Positions 15,500-24,690 of a DNA stretch of 64,000 nucleotides are shown one piece after another. A program made the translations under genes and the position numbers. How positions within the stretch are numbered: position 1 is the stretch's first letter; each line of letters begins with the position of its first letter. Origin of the DNA: PALSA-660 sp963726435 (GTDB lineage Bacteria; Actinomycetota; Coriobacteriia; Anaerosomatales; PALSA-660); contig CAVSCJ010000007.1 of the NCBI GenBank assembly GCA_963726435.1, positions 62,001 to 126,000 of the forward strand, in the 5' to 3' direction. The notes under the pieces are model-generated. The model was not told where the DNA came from and did no database searches. It was given only the letters and a program-made list of their open reading frames with translations.

Positions 15500-16729
15500 A
15501 TGGCGCGGCACAACCTCGGCACCGTCGTCTCGTTCGAGGTGACTCGCACGCTGACGAAGAGACGCTTCTGGATCGCCACGCTGATCGTGCCGGTCGTCAT
15601 GGGCGTCGTGTTCGGGCTGATCTGCCTGGCGAACACGGACCACCGCCAGTCAGGTGGACTCGCAGAGAGCTCGCGAAGTTCACCTTCACCTACAGCGACG
15701 CCTCCGGCTACGTGGACCCCGCCGTCGTGACCGCCCTCGGCGGCAGCAAGGCGACCGACCCGGCCCAGGCGATCGCGGACGTGAAGTCGGGGAGGCTCGA
15801 CGCGTACTTCGCCTACCCGTCCGATCCGGCGAAGCAGCCGACGCAGGTGTACGGGGTGGACAACGGGATCTTCGAGAACGGCAAGTACGCCGCCGTCGCG
15901 AGCCACATCCTGGTCACCAGCACCCAGGACAGGATCGGCGACAAGACCGCTCATCACTCTCGTGCAGGGCAGCTTCCCGGTGACCTCGACGACCTACAAG
16001 GCGGGTCAGGAATCGGGCGGGATCAACGAGGTCATCCCGCCGCTGGTGTTCCTGGTGATCTTCTACGTCGTCATCCTGCTGCTCGCGCAACCAGATGGTG
16101 ACAAGCCTGCTGGAGGAGAAGGAGAACAGGGTCACCGAGATGATCCTGACCACCCTGGATCCGACGACCCTGGTCGTCGGCAAGGTCATCTCCCTGTTCG
16201 ATCGTCGGGTTGGTGCAGATGCTGGTGTTCGCGCTGCCGGTGGTCATCGGGTACTGTTCTTCCGCGACCGTCGCTGAACCTGCCGAACCTGGACCTCTCC
16301 CACCTGGTCTTCAGCCCCGGGTCCGATGATCGTCGGAGCGCTGCTTCTCGTCGGCGGGTTCACGCTCTTCACCGCGACCCTGGTCGCGGTCGGCGCGATC
16401 ATGCCCACCGCCAGAGACGCCGGCCAGATCTCAGCGCCGCTGATGATCCTGATCTTCGTCCCGTTCTACGCCGTGAGCCTCGTCGTCTCCGACCCGCACG
16501 CGCTCATCGTGCAGCTCTTCACGTACTTCCCGTACACGGCGCCGGTGACCGCGATGCTCCGCAACGGCTTCGGGTCCCTCAGCCCGCTCGAGGCGACCAT
16601 CGTCATCACCGAGCTGTTCGTTCTCGGCGTTGTCATGCCCTCCGTCTCGCGGTGCGGCTGTTCCGGTACGGATCGATCGAGTACTCGAGGAAGGTCTCGC
16701 TCAGGTCGGTGTTCGCCAGGAAGCAGTGA
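15500..16729 (+). pseudogene. ABC-2 type permease (multiple frame breaks)
   Basis: Pieces in different frames belong to a YhaP/NatB-type ABC-2 permease. They include LTKRRFWIATLIVPVVMGVV, FTYSDASGYVDPAVV, INEVIPPLVFLVIFYVV, SLLEEKENRVTEMIL, VGGFTLFTATLVAVGA and FRYGSIEYSRKVSL. At least five indels are needed to join them, most of them extra C or G (for example near 15977, 16089 and 16202), though one or two look like deletions. It is the membrane partner of the ATPase above, possibly for Na+ or drug efflux. Confidence 0.7.
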
Positions 16730-16763
16730 CAGCGCCCCGGCAAGGGGCGCGAAGGGAGCGATA

Positions 16764-17093
16764 TTGTCCGACTCCGACGTGCGGCTGGACCGCCTGATGG
16801 ACAGCCTGAAGGACCCGTTCGTGTTCTGCGACGCCTCTCACCTGATCCGCTACATGAACCGTGCGGCTGTAGAGCACTACGCGGGCAGGCCGGCTTCGGT
16901 CGGGCGCTCCATCTTCGAGTGCCACAACGAAGAGTCCAACGAGCGGATCCGCGAAGTGTGTGCCCTCCTCATCGACGGCGCGGACGAGGTCCTGATCACC
17001 GATGACGACCGCCATCGCGTGTACATGCGAGCAGTCCGCGACGGCAGCGGGGAGTTCGTCGGCTACTACGAGCGCTACGAGCCGCCGGCATGA
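16764..17093 (+). CDS. PAS-domain protein
   Basis: 109 residues from a TTG that follows AAGGGAG. DRLMDSLKDPFVFCDASHLIRYMNRAAVEHY is a typical PAS N-cap and strand pattern, with RPASVGRSIFECHNEESNERI in the helix. The C-terminal strands (RVYMRAVRDGSGEFVGYYERYEP) close the domain. There is no output domain, so it is a stand-alone sensor or heme/flavin-binding protein. The start is uncertain. Confidence 0.7.
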   Translation: MSDSDVRLDRLMDSLKDPFVFCDASHLIRYMNRAAVEHYAGRPASVGRSIFECHNEESNERIREVCALLIDGADEVLITDDDRHRVYMRAVRDGSGEFVGYYERYEPPA

Positions 17094-17159
17094 CGGCTTC
17101 GGGGCTGAGGGCAGGGCTTCGCTACAGGCGTCGCCTGACAACCGGACATTGGGGGAACC

Positions 17160-17615
17160 ATGGTCACTGAATCCGAACGGCAGGCCATCGTGGACCAAGA
17201 GCAATTGCGGCTTCTGCCGGTCTTCTACTGGGTGCTGGGCGGGTTCGACATCTTCGTCGGGCTCTACGGCCTCATCTACGTGGGCATGGGGGCGATCTTC
17301 GCAGCGATCCCGTTCCAGCCGGGAAGCTCGGGGTCCGACGCGCCTCCCGCCTTCATCGGGTGGCTGTTCGTCGCCATCGGCCTGACGTTCATGGCGGGGT
17401 TCGGAGTCTCCGCCGCGATGAAGATACTCGTGGGCTTGTGGATCAGAAGGCGCACGCACCACACCGCCTGTCTGGTGATCGCCGGGATCACCTGCCTCTC
17501 GATGCCATTCGGGACGATCGCCGGGGTCGCTACCTTCTTGGTGCTGCTCCGGCCGAGTGTGACCGCGCTGTTCGCGGGCGCCGCGGCACCTGCGGTCCCT
17601 GCGTCGAGCGACTAG
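17160..17615 (+). CDS. Membrane protein of unknown function
   Basis: 151 residues. The N-terminus ESERQAIVDQEQLRLLPVFYWV is followed by helices at about 20-46, 64-88 and 103-132. A basic loop RRRTHHT lies before the last helix, and the tail is Ala-rich. The arrangement suggests a small integral membrane protein. No family is recognised. Confidence 0.65.
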   Translation: MVTESERQAIVDQEQLRLLPVFYWVLGGFDIFVGLYGLIYVGMGAIFAAIPFQPGSSGSDAPPAFIGWLFVAIGLTFMAGFGVSAAMKILVGLWIRRRTHHTACLVIAGITCLSMPFGTIAGVATFLVLLRPSVTALFAGAAAPAVPASSD

Positions 17616-17708
17616 AGGGGGTCAACGGTCTCGTGACGACCGGGGTATCCGCCCGGCGCCGGGGGACATAATGCATGACGCCGCCCGGTGTGACAGGGGG
17701 TCGGGGCC

Positions 17709-18077
17709 ATGGCCATCAGACTTAAGCGCGTATACGAGCCTGTCTCAGGGCAGGACGGCTATCGCATCTTGGTCGACCGTCTGTGGCCTAGGGGGCTGCC
17801 CGCTGACTCCGCGCATGTCGATCTCTGGCTACGTCGCATCGCCCCGACCACCGAGTTGCGCGAGTGGTACCACCATGATGTCGCTAAGTGGGGCGAGTTC
17901 CAGGAGCGGTATCGCGACGAGCTCTCGGTCCACGGGGAGCTTCTCGACCTGATCCTCGACATCGAGCGCCATCGCAAGACAGTGACGCTGCTGTTCGCGG
18001 CCAAGGACGAGAACCACAACGAGGCCAACGTGCTTCTGGATGTGCTGCGCGGCAGGTTGAAGGCGGGAGCTCGCTAG
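17709..18077 (+). CDS. DUF488-family protein
   Basis: 122 residues. RLKRVYEPVSGQDGYRILVDRLWPRGL and LREWYHHDVAKWGEFQERY are the DUF488 signature, and VTLLFAAKDENHNEANVL near the end contains the conserved AKDxxHN motif. The family has no fixed biochemical role. The stop TAG shares its last base with the GTG of the next gene. Confidence 0.85.
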   Translation: MAIRLKRVYEPVSGQDGYRILVDRLWPRGLPADSAHVDLWLRRIAPTTELREWYHHDVAKWGEFQERYRDELSVHGELLDLILDIERHRKTVTLLFAAKDENHNEANVLLDVLRGRLKAGAR

Positions 18078-18910
18078 TGCGGCTCAGGAGTCTGGACGAG
18101 CGCCTGTGGACTGTCGCACGCCTGGTGCTCGGTCAGCCCGTCCGTCGGATCAGGCGCGAGATCCAGTGGCACGCATCGGGCGCCGACTTCGCCGTGACTC
18201 GCCGCCCCAAAGCCTATGCGCACGTGGCCGTGAGTCACTCGACGCCCCTGTACCGGTCTCTATCCGGCCTGGACGAGCGACTGCAGCGCAACAAGGTCGT
18301 CAACCTCGGCATCGCCGTGGAGCGGCTCGACGGCATCGTCCTCGAACCGGGCACCACGCTCTCCTTCTGGCGGGAAGTGGGCAAGCCATCGCGTCGCCGG
18401 GGATTCGTGGACGGAATGGTCCTGAAGCACGGGCGGATCGCCGCCGGGGTGGGGGGCGGGCTCTGTCAGGCGACGAACCTGCTCTTCTGGATGACGCTCC
18501 ACACCCCGCTGTCCGTGGTCGAGAGGTGGCGTCACAGCTTCGACGTCTTCCCGGACGCCTCGCGCACGCAACCCTTCGGAAGCGGAGCGACATGTTCTTG
18601 GCCGGCCCTCGACCTCCAGATACAGAACGACACGACCGTACCGTATCGGCTCTCCATGGCGGTCACCGACACTCACCTCGTCGGCAGTTGGACCGCGCCG
18701 CGGCCGAGCGAACGCAGCTATCGAGTCGAGGAGAGAGCGCACTTGGTGACCCATGAGGGCCCCGGCGTGTATGTGCGCAACAACGAGCTGTGGCGCATCG
18801 AGACCGATGCGCAGGGAAGCACGCGAGAGCGGCTCGTCGCGGCGAACCACGCTCGGATGATGTACGAGCCCTTCCTGCCGCCGGGGCGTCCGGAAGGCCG
18901 TACGCCGTAG
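18077..18910 (+). CDS. VanW-family protein
   Basis: 277 residues from a GTG overlapping the DUF488 stop. VVNLGIAVERLDGIVLEPGTTLSFWREVG, then GFVDGMVLKHGRIAAGVGGGLCQATNLLFW is the VanW core, found in vancomycin-resistance clusters and many unrelated genomes. No signal peptide is seen, so it may be cytosolic. The role is unknown. It probably forms an operon with the DUF488 gene. Confidence 0.85.
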   Translation: MRLRSLDERLWTVARLVLGQPVRRIRREIQWHASGADFAVTRRPKAYAHVAVSHSTPLYRSLSGLDERLQRNKVVNLGIAVERLDGIVLEPGTTLSFWREVGKPSRRRGFVDGMVLKHGRIAAGVGGGLCQATNLLFWMTLHTPLSVVERWRHSFDVFPDASRTQPFGSGATCSWPALDLQIQNDTTVPYRLSMAVTDTHLVGSWTAPRPSERSYRVEERAHLVTHEGPGVYVRNNELWRIETDAQGSTRERLVAANHARMMYEPFLPPGRPEGRTP

Positions 18911-18951
18911 GAGATGTCCGACCGGAGGGCGCGGACGCTACGCCGCCGGGA

Positions 18952-19383
18952 CTAGGCGTTCCTCAGCTTCTCGCAGGCCTGCCGCATCTGCTCGGACTCC
19001 CTGAGGGCGGCCAGCCCCGCCGCCTGTTCCTGTAGCCCTTCCAACGCATTGAAGACCCTGTCCAGCGGGTCGCCTTGGAAGGTGGGCACCAGGAAGATGT
19101 GCGTGTGCGGTACTCGTCGCCCCCGGGCGTACATCGTCACGCAGTCTGGACTGAAGGCGCGCCGGATCCTGCCCGCCGTGGCGCGCGCAAGGCGGAACAC
19201 CGCATCGGCCTCGTCCTCGCGCAGGTCGTCCCACCATGGGACGTGCCGGCGCGGAACCACGAGGCAGTGACCCTTGGACAGCGGTTGGATGTCGAGAAGG
19301 GCGTAGGCGAGCTCGTTCTCGTCCACGATCAGGGCGGGCGCCTCTCGGCGCGCGATCCGACAGAAGATGCAGCCGTCGCTCAA
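18952..19383 (-). CDS. HIT-family nucleotide-binding protein
   Basis: 143 residues from a TTG with GGAGGA upstream. SDGCIFCRIARREAPALIVDENELAYALLDIQPLSKGHCLVVPRRHV is the HIT N-terminal half. The catalytic strand reads VPHTHIFLVP, so the usual third His of the His-x-His-x-His motif is Phe here, while the nucleophilic middle His is kept. It likely hydrolyses or transfers nucleotidyl groups. A longer frame from 19503 adds 40 unlikely residues. Confidence 0.8.
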   Translation of the reverse strand: MSDGCIFCRIARREAPALIVDENELAYALLDIQPLSKGHCLVVPRRHVPWWDDLREDEADAVFRLARATAGRIRRAFSPDCVTMYARGRRVPHTHIFLVPTFQGDPLDRVFNALEGLQEQAAGLAALRESEQMRQACEKLRNA

Positions 19384-19714
19384 GTGTTCCTCCTCCGGGC
19401 TTGGCCGGTCGGGCGATACCAAGTATGGGCGTGCCGGCCGCAGCGGAGTAGACGCGGATGGGCGGGGTCCCGGCATCGCCGTGTGGCAATGGCGTCGAAG
19501 CATAGCGCCGAGCTCATGGAGGACTCATGGTGCAGCACCGCAAGTTCATGGATCTGGCCCTCGACGATGATGGGCTCCACACGCCCGACGGGTATTCGAG
19601 TGGGGACGCGACATGGGCCTCGCGGTTTGTTGGCTCGCCGGATGCTGCGGGTACCTACTGCGAACCGGCGCAGGCGCCTACGCCTGCTTCCCGCTAGAAG
19701 GATCGGAGGCCGTC
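19384..19714. other. Intergenic stretch, no convincing gene
   Basis: This 330-base gap contains a 56-codon plus-strand frame (19526-19696) with no recognisable motif, which I do not call. GATCGGAGG before 19715 is the ribosome site of the SDR gene. No strong hairpin or promoter is visible. Confidence 0.4.
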
Positions 19715-20510
19715 ATGTCACGAACGTACGTGGTCACAGGGACTGCTTCAGGCATAGCTGCGGCAACATCGCGGATCCTGAAGGAGCGCGGCAACAAGGT
19801 CATCGGCATCGACATCCACGACGCCGACGTCGTTGCCGACCTCAGCACCAAGCAAGGGCGTCAGGATGCCGCGAAGGAGGCTATCGCGCTCGCCGGCGGC
19901 AAAGTCGATGCCGTCATCGCGTGCGCCGGGTTGGCCCATCCCATCGCCAAGACCGTGTCGGTGAACTACTTCGGCATGACGGAGTTCCTCGAGGCGATGG
20001 CGCCCACCCTCGCCAAGGCCGAAGCGCCGCGCGCTGTGTGCATAAGCTCGATGGCGTCACTGATGCCGAACGACAAGGAGCTCGTCGAAGCTATGGTCGC
20101 AGACGATGAGGCCAAGGCGGTCGCTCGCGCGCAGGTACTGGTCGACACGGGCGGCGGCATGGAGCAGTTGATCTACGGCTCGACGAAGCGCGCGATCGCT
20201 CGTTGGGTGCGACGCCAGTGCATCAAGCCGCAGTGGGCGGGCGCCGGGATACCCCTCAATGCGATCGGCCCCGGCATCGTTCGTACGCCGATGACGGCCG
20301 ACATGATCGCTACGGAAGAGGCCCGCAAGGCCATCGACGAGCAGGTGCCGATGCCGCTCAACTACTACCTGGAGCCGGAGAACGTGGCGTACCTTCTCAT
20401 CTGGCTTGTCGAGCGTCGAGAACACGCACGTCACAGGCCAGGTCATCTACATCGACGGCGGATCGGACGCCGCTCTGCGCGGCGACAACATCTGGGATCT
20501 CGCGACCTGA
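19715..20510 (+). CDS. SDR-family oxidoreductase (one frame break)
   Basis: 264 residues after removing one extra G near 20411, which restores LVSVENTHVTGQVIYIDGG and a stop at 20510. The TYVVTGTASGIAAATSRIL nucleotide loop, ISSMASL (catalytic Ser) and YGSTKRA (Tyr and Lys) are present. An unusually long, acidic insert between Ser and Tyr (PNDKELVEAMVADDEAKAVA) is typical of the HsdA-like hydroxysteroid dehydrogenase/carbonyl reductase subgroup. The NAD(P) loop follows the first beta strand. The ATG follows GGATCGGAGG. Confidence 0.8.
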
Positions 20511-20536
20511 TCCTGCGATCTCAGGGTCTGTCTCGA

Positions 20537-20582
20537 CCGGGAGGGCGCCCGGCGGCACGTCCGTTGCCGCGCGCCCTCCCGG
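20537..20582 (+). terminator. Long hairpin terminator
   Basis: A perfect 12-bp outer stem (20537-20548 with 20571-20582) encloses a second pairing (GCGGCA with TGCCGC). No T-run follows. It lies 27 bases after the SDR stop. Confidence 0.65.
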
Positions 20583-20633
20583 ACGCTATTGTCGGGAGGG
20601 CGAACCCCCTGAGCGCCGGCGGTGGAGGCAGAC

Positions 20634-21080
20634 ATGGGCGCAGGCGAACCGATCCGACCGGACTCGCTCGCGCCGCAGTCGATCGCCCCGTGCGGGATCG
20701 ACTGCGGTGTGTGTATCGCGCATCTGCGCCCCAGGAATCGATGCGCCGGCTGCAACGCCGACGAGGCCTCGAAGGTCCATCACTGCGCCGTGTGCCGCAT
20801 CAAGAACTGCGACGAGCTGGTGGCGGGGGAGCGTTCGTTCTGCTTCGAGTGCCCGACGTACCCGTGCGCACGGCTGCGGCAGCTCGACAAGCGCTACAGG
20901 GCCAGGTATCACATGAGCGTCATCGAGAACCTCGACAGGATACGGGAAGCCGGGTTGGACGCGTTCGTTGAAGCCGAGCGCGTGCGTTGGGAGTGCGCCG
21001 GCTGCGGCGCTCTCACCTCCGTGCACAGGACGGAGTGCCCCGTGTGCGGCTGGCCCGCCGTTCGTGAGGGCGAGTACTGA
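20634..21080 (+). CDS. DUF3795-family cysteine-rich protein
   Basis: 148 residues. IAPCGIDCGVCIAHL, RCAGCNADEAS, HHCAVCRIKNC and CFECPTYPCARL form the DUF3795 cysteine pattern, and a C-terminal WECAGCGALTS...CPVCGWPA is a second zinc-ribbon-like motif. It probably binds zinc or an Fe-S cluster. Its activity is unknown. GGTGGAGG precedes the ATG. A first ATG four codons upstream (20622) is less well placed. Confidence 0.8.
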   Translation: MGAGEPIRPDSLAPQSIAPCGIDCGVCIAHLRPRNRCAGCNADEASKVHHCAVCRIKNCDELVAGERSFCFECPTYPCARLRQLDKRYRARYHMSVIENLDRIREAGLDAFVEAERVRWECAGCGALTSVHRTECPVCGWPAVREGEY

Positions 21081-21108
21081 CGGGCGAACGACTCGGACAG
21101 GGGGCAAC

Positions 21109-21495
21109 GTGACCGGTAACCGCTCGCTTCTGACTGTCGCCGTGCGATCCCTCCTCGTGGCCGACAGCCTGATCTGGGCCACCTTCGCGATCCTCCTGGG
21201 GAGCGGTGTCGCGAGCCTAGGCAGGGTCGGAGCCACGGCCACCGGGGTGATCGCGTTCCTGATGGCGTGCAACGCCGTCGCATTGGGCCTGGCCGCCTGG
21301 CAGGTGCTTCGAGGGCGCAGGGTCGTGGACTACCTGGCAGCCGCACTGATGGCAGCCAACACGGTTCTCTCGCTCGCCGACGAGATCGGCTGGGCGGACG
21401 CGGCATCGTTCGTCCTGAGCCTCGTTATCCTGGCGCTGCTGATCCTTGGTATGCGGGCGGGCCGCGGGCAGAGCTCCCCGGAACGGCCCGCATGA
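21109..21495 (+). CDS. Four-helix membrane protein
   Basis: 128 residues from a GTG with AGGGGGC upstream. Hydrophobic segments lie at about 8-28, 37-58, 69-84 and 92-111, and the basic turn RGRRV lies between helices 2 and 3. No family is recognised. The stop TGA overlaps the ATGATG of the GNAT gene. Confidence 0.65.
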   Translation: MTGNRSLLTVAVRSLLVADSLIWATFAILLGSGVASLGRVGATATGVIAFLMACNAVALGLAAWQVLRGRRVVDYLAAALMAANTVLSLADEIGWADAASFVLSLVILALLILGMRAGRGQSSPERPA

Positions 21496-22040
21496 TGCGC
21501 GACGTGGCGATCTCGGAAGCTTCGACACCCGATCTCGAAGACGTGCTGGCGGTCGAACGGGAGGCTTTCGGGCGCGATGAAGAGGCCGGACTCGTGCTCG
21601 ACCTGCTCGAAGACCCGACCGCGAGGCCGCTGCTCTCCCTGCTCGCCCGGGAGGGCGGACGGCCGGTCGGACACGTGCTGTTCACTGCCGCACGGTTGAA
21701 GGAAGTGCCGGGCGCGGCGCGGTGCGCGCTCCTCGCCCCCTTGGCGGTCGTTCCCGACGCGCAGCGCAGTGGAGTGGGCAGTCGGCTGGTCGAGGTCGGT
21801 CTGGACCGTCTGGCGAGATCGGGCGTGGAACTCGTGTTCGTGCTCGGATCCCCCGCGTACTACCCTCGCCACGGATTCGAGCCAGCCGGGCGTCACGGAC
21901 TCACGGCTCCGTATCCCATCCCGCCCGAGCACGCCGACGCCTGGATGGTGCGAGGGCTAGGGGAGTACGAGATCGGCTCCGCTCGCGGGACAGTCTTGTG
22001 CGCGGATGCGTTGAGCAAGCCGGAGTACTGGCGGGAGTAG
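21492..22040 (+). CDS. GNAT-family N-acetyltransferase
   Basis: 182 residues. The acetyl-CoA loop LAPLAVVPDAQRSGVGSRLVEVGLDRLA (Q-x-x-G-x-G) and LGSPAYYPRHGFEPAGRHGL make it a YhbS-like GNAT acetyltransferase. The acceptor is unknown. It overlaps the upstream membrane gene by four bases. Confidence 0.85.
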   Translation: MMRDVAISEASTPDLEDVLAVEREAFGRDEEAGLVLDLLEDPTARPLLSLLAREGGRPVGHVLFTAARLKEVPGAARCALLAPLAVVPDAQRSGVGSRLVEVGLDRLARSGVELVFVLGSPAYYPRHGFEPAGRHGLTAPYPIPPEHADAWMVRGLGEYEIGSARGTVLCADALSKPEYWRE

Positions 22041-22092
22041 CCTTGCGCGGTAGACTCGACGGCAGGCACGGACAGGGAAGGGTCGCAACCAC

Positions 22093-23064
22093 TTGAGCAC
22101 CCCCGAGAGCCAGATGTCCCGCAACGGAGCTATCGACGCCATCAAGGGCATCGCCATAGTGTCCGTCCTGCTGATCCACTCCCTTCCCGACAAGGTTCTG
22201 AGCGCGTCGTTCTCGGTCTTCCACATCTCTCAGGCCGTACCGATCCTCGTCGTGATGATGGGTTACCTCGGGGCGACCTCGCGGGTGCGGCCCCTCGGGG
22301 ACTACTTCCGAAGGCGTGGGGTGCGTCTCCTCGTCCCGTGGGCGGTCGCTTGGCTCGTCGCGCTGCTGGTAGTCGTCCTCAACGGCGACTTCGCGTTCAG
22401 GACGCCGATGCTCGTGGCAGCGCTGCCCGTGCCCAACGGTCCCGGCAACTACTTCATCAGCATCGCGATCGAATTCGTCCTCATCCTGCCGCTCCTGCGC
22501 TGGTTGCTCGATCGCGGGCCGTGGGTGCTACTGGGCGCTTGCATTGCTGTCGACCTCTCCTACGAGCTGACAGCCGCGTACTTCGGCTTGAACAACTACG
22601 TCACCAAGGCGCTCATCTTCAGGTACCTGTTCGCCGTAGCTCTCGGGATGCTTCTGGCGAGAGGCCACAAGGTGTGGGTGCTGTTCCCGCTGTCGTTCGC
22701 CTACCTCGTGGCGATCACCGCCGGCGTGAGGTTCGACTTCCTGGCGCCCGGCTGGCAGTCTCAGTCGCTCTTGGCGGCCGGCTACACGATCGCCCTAGTG
22801 GCCGTCGGGCTCCGGTTCAGGTACCCGATGCTGCTGCAGTCGTTCGGTCGCGCTTCCTGGCACGTATTCCTGGTGCAGATCGTGTGGTTCGGGCAGATCG
22901 CTCCGGCGCTCGTCAACCGCTTCGGCCTGTCGACGGCCGCGAACGTCGCCCTGGGACTCGTCGCCTGTCTGGCGATCGGCCTGGGCTTCGCCCGCGCCGA
23001 GCAGTGGGCGACCCACGGTGTCCGGGACGCTTGGAGGAAGGCGCACCCGCTTCCCGCGCCGTAG
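22093..23064 (+). CDS. Acyltransferase-3-family membrane protein
   Basis: 323 residues from a TTG. AIDAIKGIAIVSVLLIHSL at the N-terminus contains the conserved His of acyltransferase 3. FRRRGVRLLVPWAVAWL is the R-x-x-R/P-W signature. About ten transmembrane helices follow. It should O-acylate a surface glycan or lipid. Confidence 0.8.
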   Translation: MSTPESQMSRNGAIDAIKGIAIVSVLLIHSLPDKVLSASFSVFHISQAVPILVVMMGYLGATSRVRPLGDYFRRRGVRLLVPWAVAWLVALLVVVLNGDFAFRTPMLVAALPVPNGPGNYFISIAIEFVLILPLLRWLLDRGPWVLLGACIAVDLSYELTAAYFGLNNYVTKALIFRYLFAVALGMLLARGHKVWVLFPLSFAYLVAITAGVRFDFLAPGWQSQSLLAAGYTIALVAVGLRFRYPMLLQSFGRASWHVFLVQIVWFGQIAPALVNRFGLSTAANVALGLVACLAIGLGFARAEQWATHGVRDAWRKAHPLPAP

Positions 23065-23120
23065 GGGGGATACTCCCTGGGTCGGGTATGGCGACTACGA
23101 CTGGATGGCGAGGCTGCAAG

Positions 23121-23492
23121 ATGGCCGACAGGTCGGCTTCGAGTTCCATAGACGAGTATCTGGCGCCCTTCCCCCCGGAGACGCGCAAGGCGCTCGAGGA
23201 GATGCGGGCGCTCATCGGGGCCTCGGCGCCGGACGCGACCGAGACGATCGCCTATGCGATGCCCACGTTCGACCTGAACGGGCGGCACCTGGTGCACTTC
23301 GCCGGCTTCGCGCACCACGTCGGGCTCTATCCGATCCCGACCGCCATCGAGGCTTTCAAGGAGGAGCTCGCGCCCTACAGGCAGGGGAAGGGCTCGGTGC
23401 AGTTCCCGCTCGACCAGCCTCTGCCGGCGGACCTCATCCGGCGGATCGTTGAGTTCAGGGTCGCGGAGAACGCCCGGAAGGGGCGGACGTAG
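23121..23492 (+). CDS. DUF1801-domain protein
   Basis: 123 residues. SIDEYLAPFPPETRKALEEMRALIGASAPDATETIAYAMPTFDLNGRHLVHFAGFAHHVGLYP and YRQGKGSVQFPLDQPLPADLI are the classic YdhG/DUF1801 pattern. It is closer to the iron-chaperone subgroup than the two other DUF1801 proteins in the window. The ATG at 23121 follows GGCTGCAAG. An upstream ATG (23087) is possible. Confidence 0.8.
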   Translation: MADRSASSSIDEYLAPFPPETRKALEEMRALIGASAPDATETIAYAMPTFDLNGRHLVHFAGFAHHVGLYPIPTAIEAFKEELAPYRQGKGSVQFPLDQPLPADLIRRIVEFRVAENARKGRT

Positions 23493-23522
23493 GGTCGCGC
23501 TGCGGATCGGTTGTCGGATCCG

Positions 23523-24626
23523 CTACTTGAGCACCGCGGTCGGTACTCCGCTGAACATGATGTTGTCGGGGAAGATCACTGTCGCTCCCGCGTCGCCGAT
23601 CACCATCTGCAGGTTGTAGGTCCCGCCCTTGCTCACCGGCGCGCTGAAGCCTCCGCCCATGTTGCTCCCGGCCACGCGGACCTTCCACGGCGTTGCGCTG
23701 TTGATCGTGTACTCGCCGTCGAGGTGGATCAGCATGCCCATCTGGGGATCCGGCTCGCCCGCCTTAGGAGCGCCGGGGTTCTTCTCGTAGATGACTTGGA
23801 CCACGCCCTTGTCGAAATGGACCGGCCCGCTCCACGATCCGCTCATCGAGCCGCTGAGAGCTGGCCCGAGGTTGGCGGTTCCTTTCAGGCCCAACTTGGC
23901 CGTCCCGTTGTAGGGGCCCAGGATGTTGCCGTAGGGGTTCGAGGCGAACATGTTCAGCGTCCAGTTGCTGGTCCAGGTGCCGGATCCGTCGGGCATCGGC
24001 GTCTTCTCGTTGACCTGGATCGTCCACGACTTGATCCGGTTCTCCGCCGGTTGCTCGTCTCCGCCTGCTTCGGCCTGCCCCTGCTCGGTCTCCCAGCGGA
24101 ACATAGTGAAGTGGTCGACCTCCGCGAAGGCGGTGGTCACACCACCGGTCGTCGACAGAGAAGCCGGGATCCGCACTCCCTTGGTGGCGCCGTCCGCGTA
24201 GCTGACGAGCACGCCGTCTGCCGGCGAAGCGCCCTTGAAGGCGAACGCCACGAACACTGGGCCTGCTGGCTGAGCGCCGCCCTCGGCCGTGACCTTGAAG
24301 CCGGGGGAGAGGACGCCGGCGCCGCCCGCCTTCAACGGCGTGAAGGTGATCTTGGTGTTCTCCGGGAACGCGCCCGCGACAACCAGGATGCCGGCAGTGC
24401 CGTCTGCGCTCGACGACAGGAAGCTGACGCCAGCCTTGGCCGTAGTCGTCTTGGTCTGCGACGCAGCCGTGTCTTCTACGAAGGAGGAGGCGCCCGATCC
24501 AGACGCGCTGTTGCCGCCCGTGGGAGTCGGACCGCCCCCAGGACCGGCGCCGCAACCCATCAAGGCAAGAGCCAAGGATACGGCGAACGCCAGCGCGGTC
24601 CACTTCAGCGGCGAGTGCGCCTTCAT
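23523..24626 (-). CDS. Secreted lipoprotein
   Basis: 367 residues. A signal peptide (KAHSPLKWTALAFAVSLALALMGC, lipobox ALMGC) is followed by a Gly/Ser/Thr-rich linker (GAGPGGGPTPTGGNSASG). A ZU5-like domain follows (ILVVAGAFPENTKITFTPLKAGG to VDHFTMFRW), then a beta-rich C-terminal domain with WTSNWTLNMFASNPYGNILG and GTYNLQMVIGDAGATV. It is likely anchored on the outside of the membrane. The ligand is unknown. Confidence 0.7.
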   Translation of the reverse strand: MKAHSPLKWTALAFAVSLALALMGCGAGPGGGPTPTGGNSASGSGASSFVEDTAASQTKTTTAKAGVSFLSSSADGTAGILVVAGAFPENTKITFTPLKAGGAGVLSPGFKVTAEGGAQPAGPVFVAFAFKGASPADGVLVSYADGATKGVRIPASLSTTGGVTTAFAEVDHFTMFRWETEQGQAEAGGDEQPAENRIKSWTIQVNEKTPMPDGSGTWTSNWTLNMFASNPYGNILGPYNGTAKLGLKGTANLGPALSGSMSGSWSGPVHFDKGVVQVIYEKNPGAPKAGEPDPQMGMLIHLDGEYTINSATPWKVRVAGSNMGGGFSAPVSKGGTYNLQMVIGDAGATVIFPDNIMFSGVPTAVLK

Positions 24627-24690
24627 GTGTCTCCCCTATCGTCGGCGTCGTCTGCGACGCTGACCATGCTACGCCAGCGCATGCGGTGGC

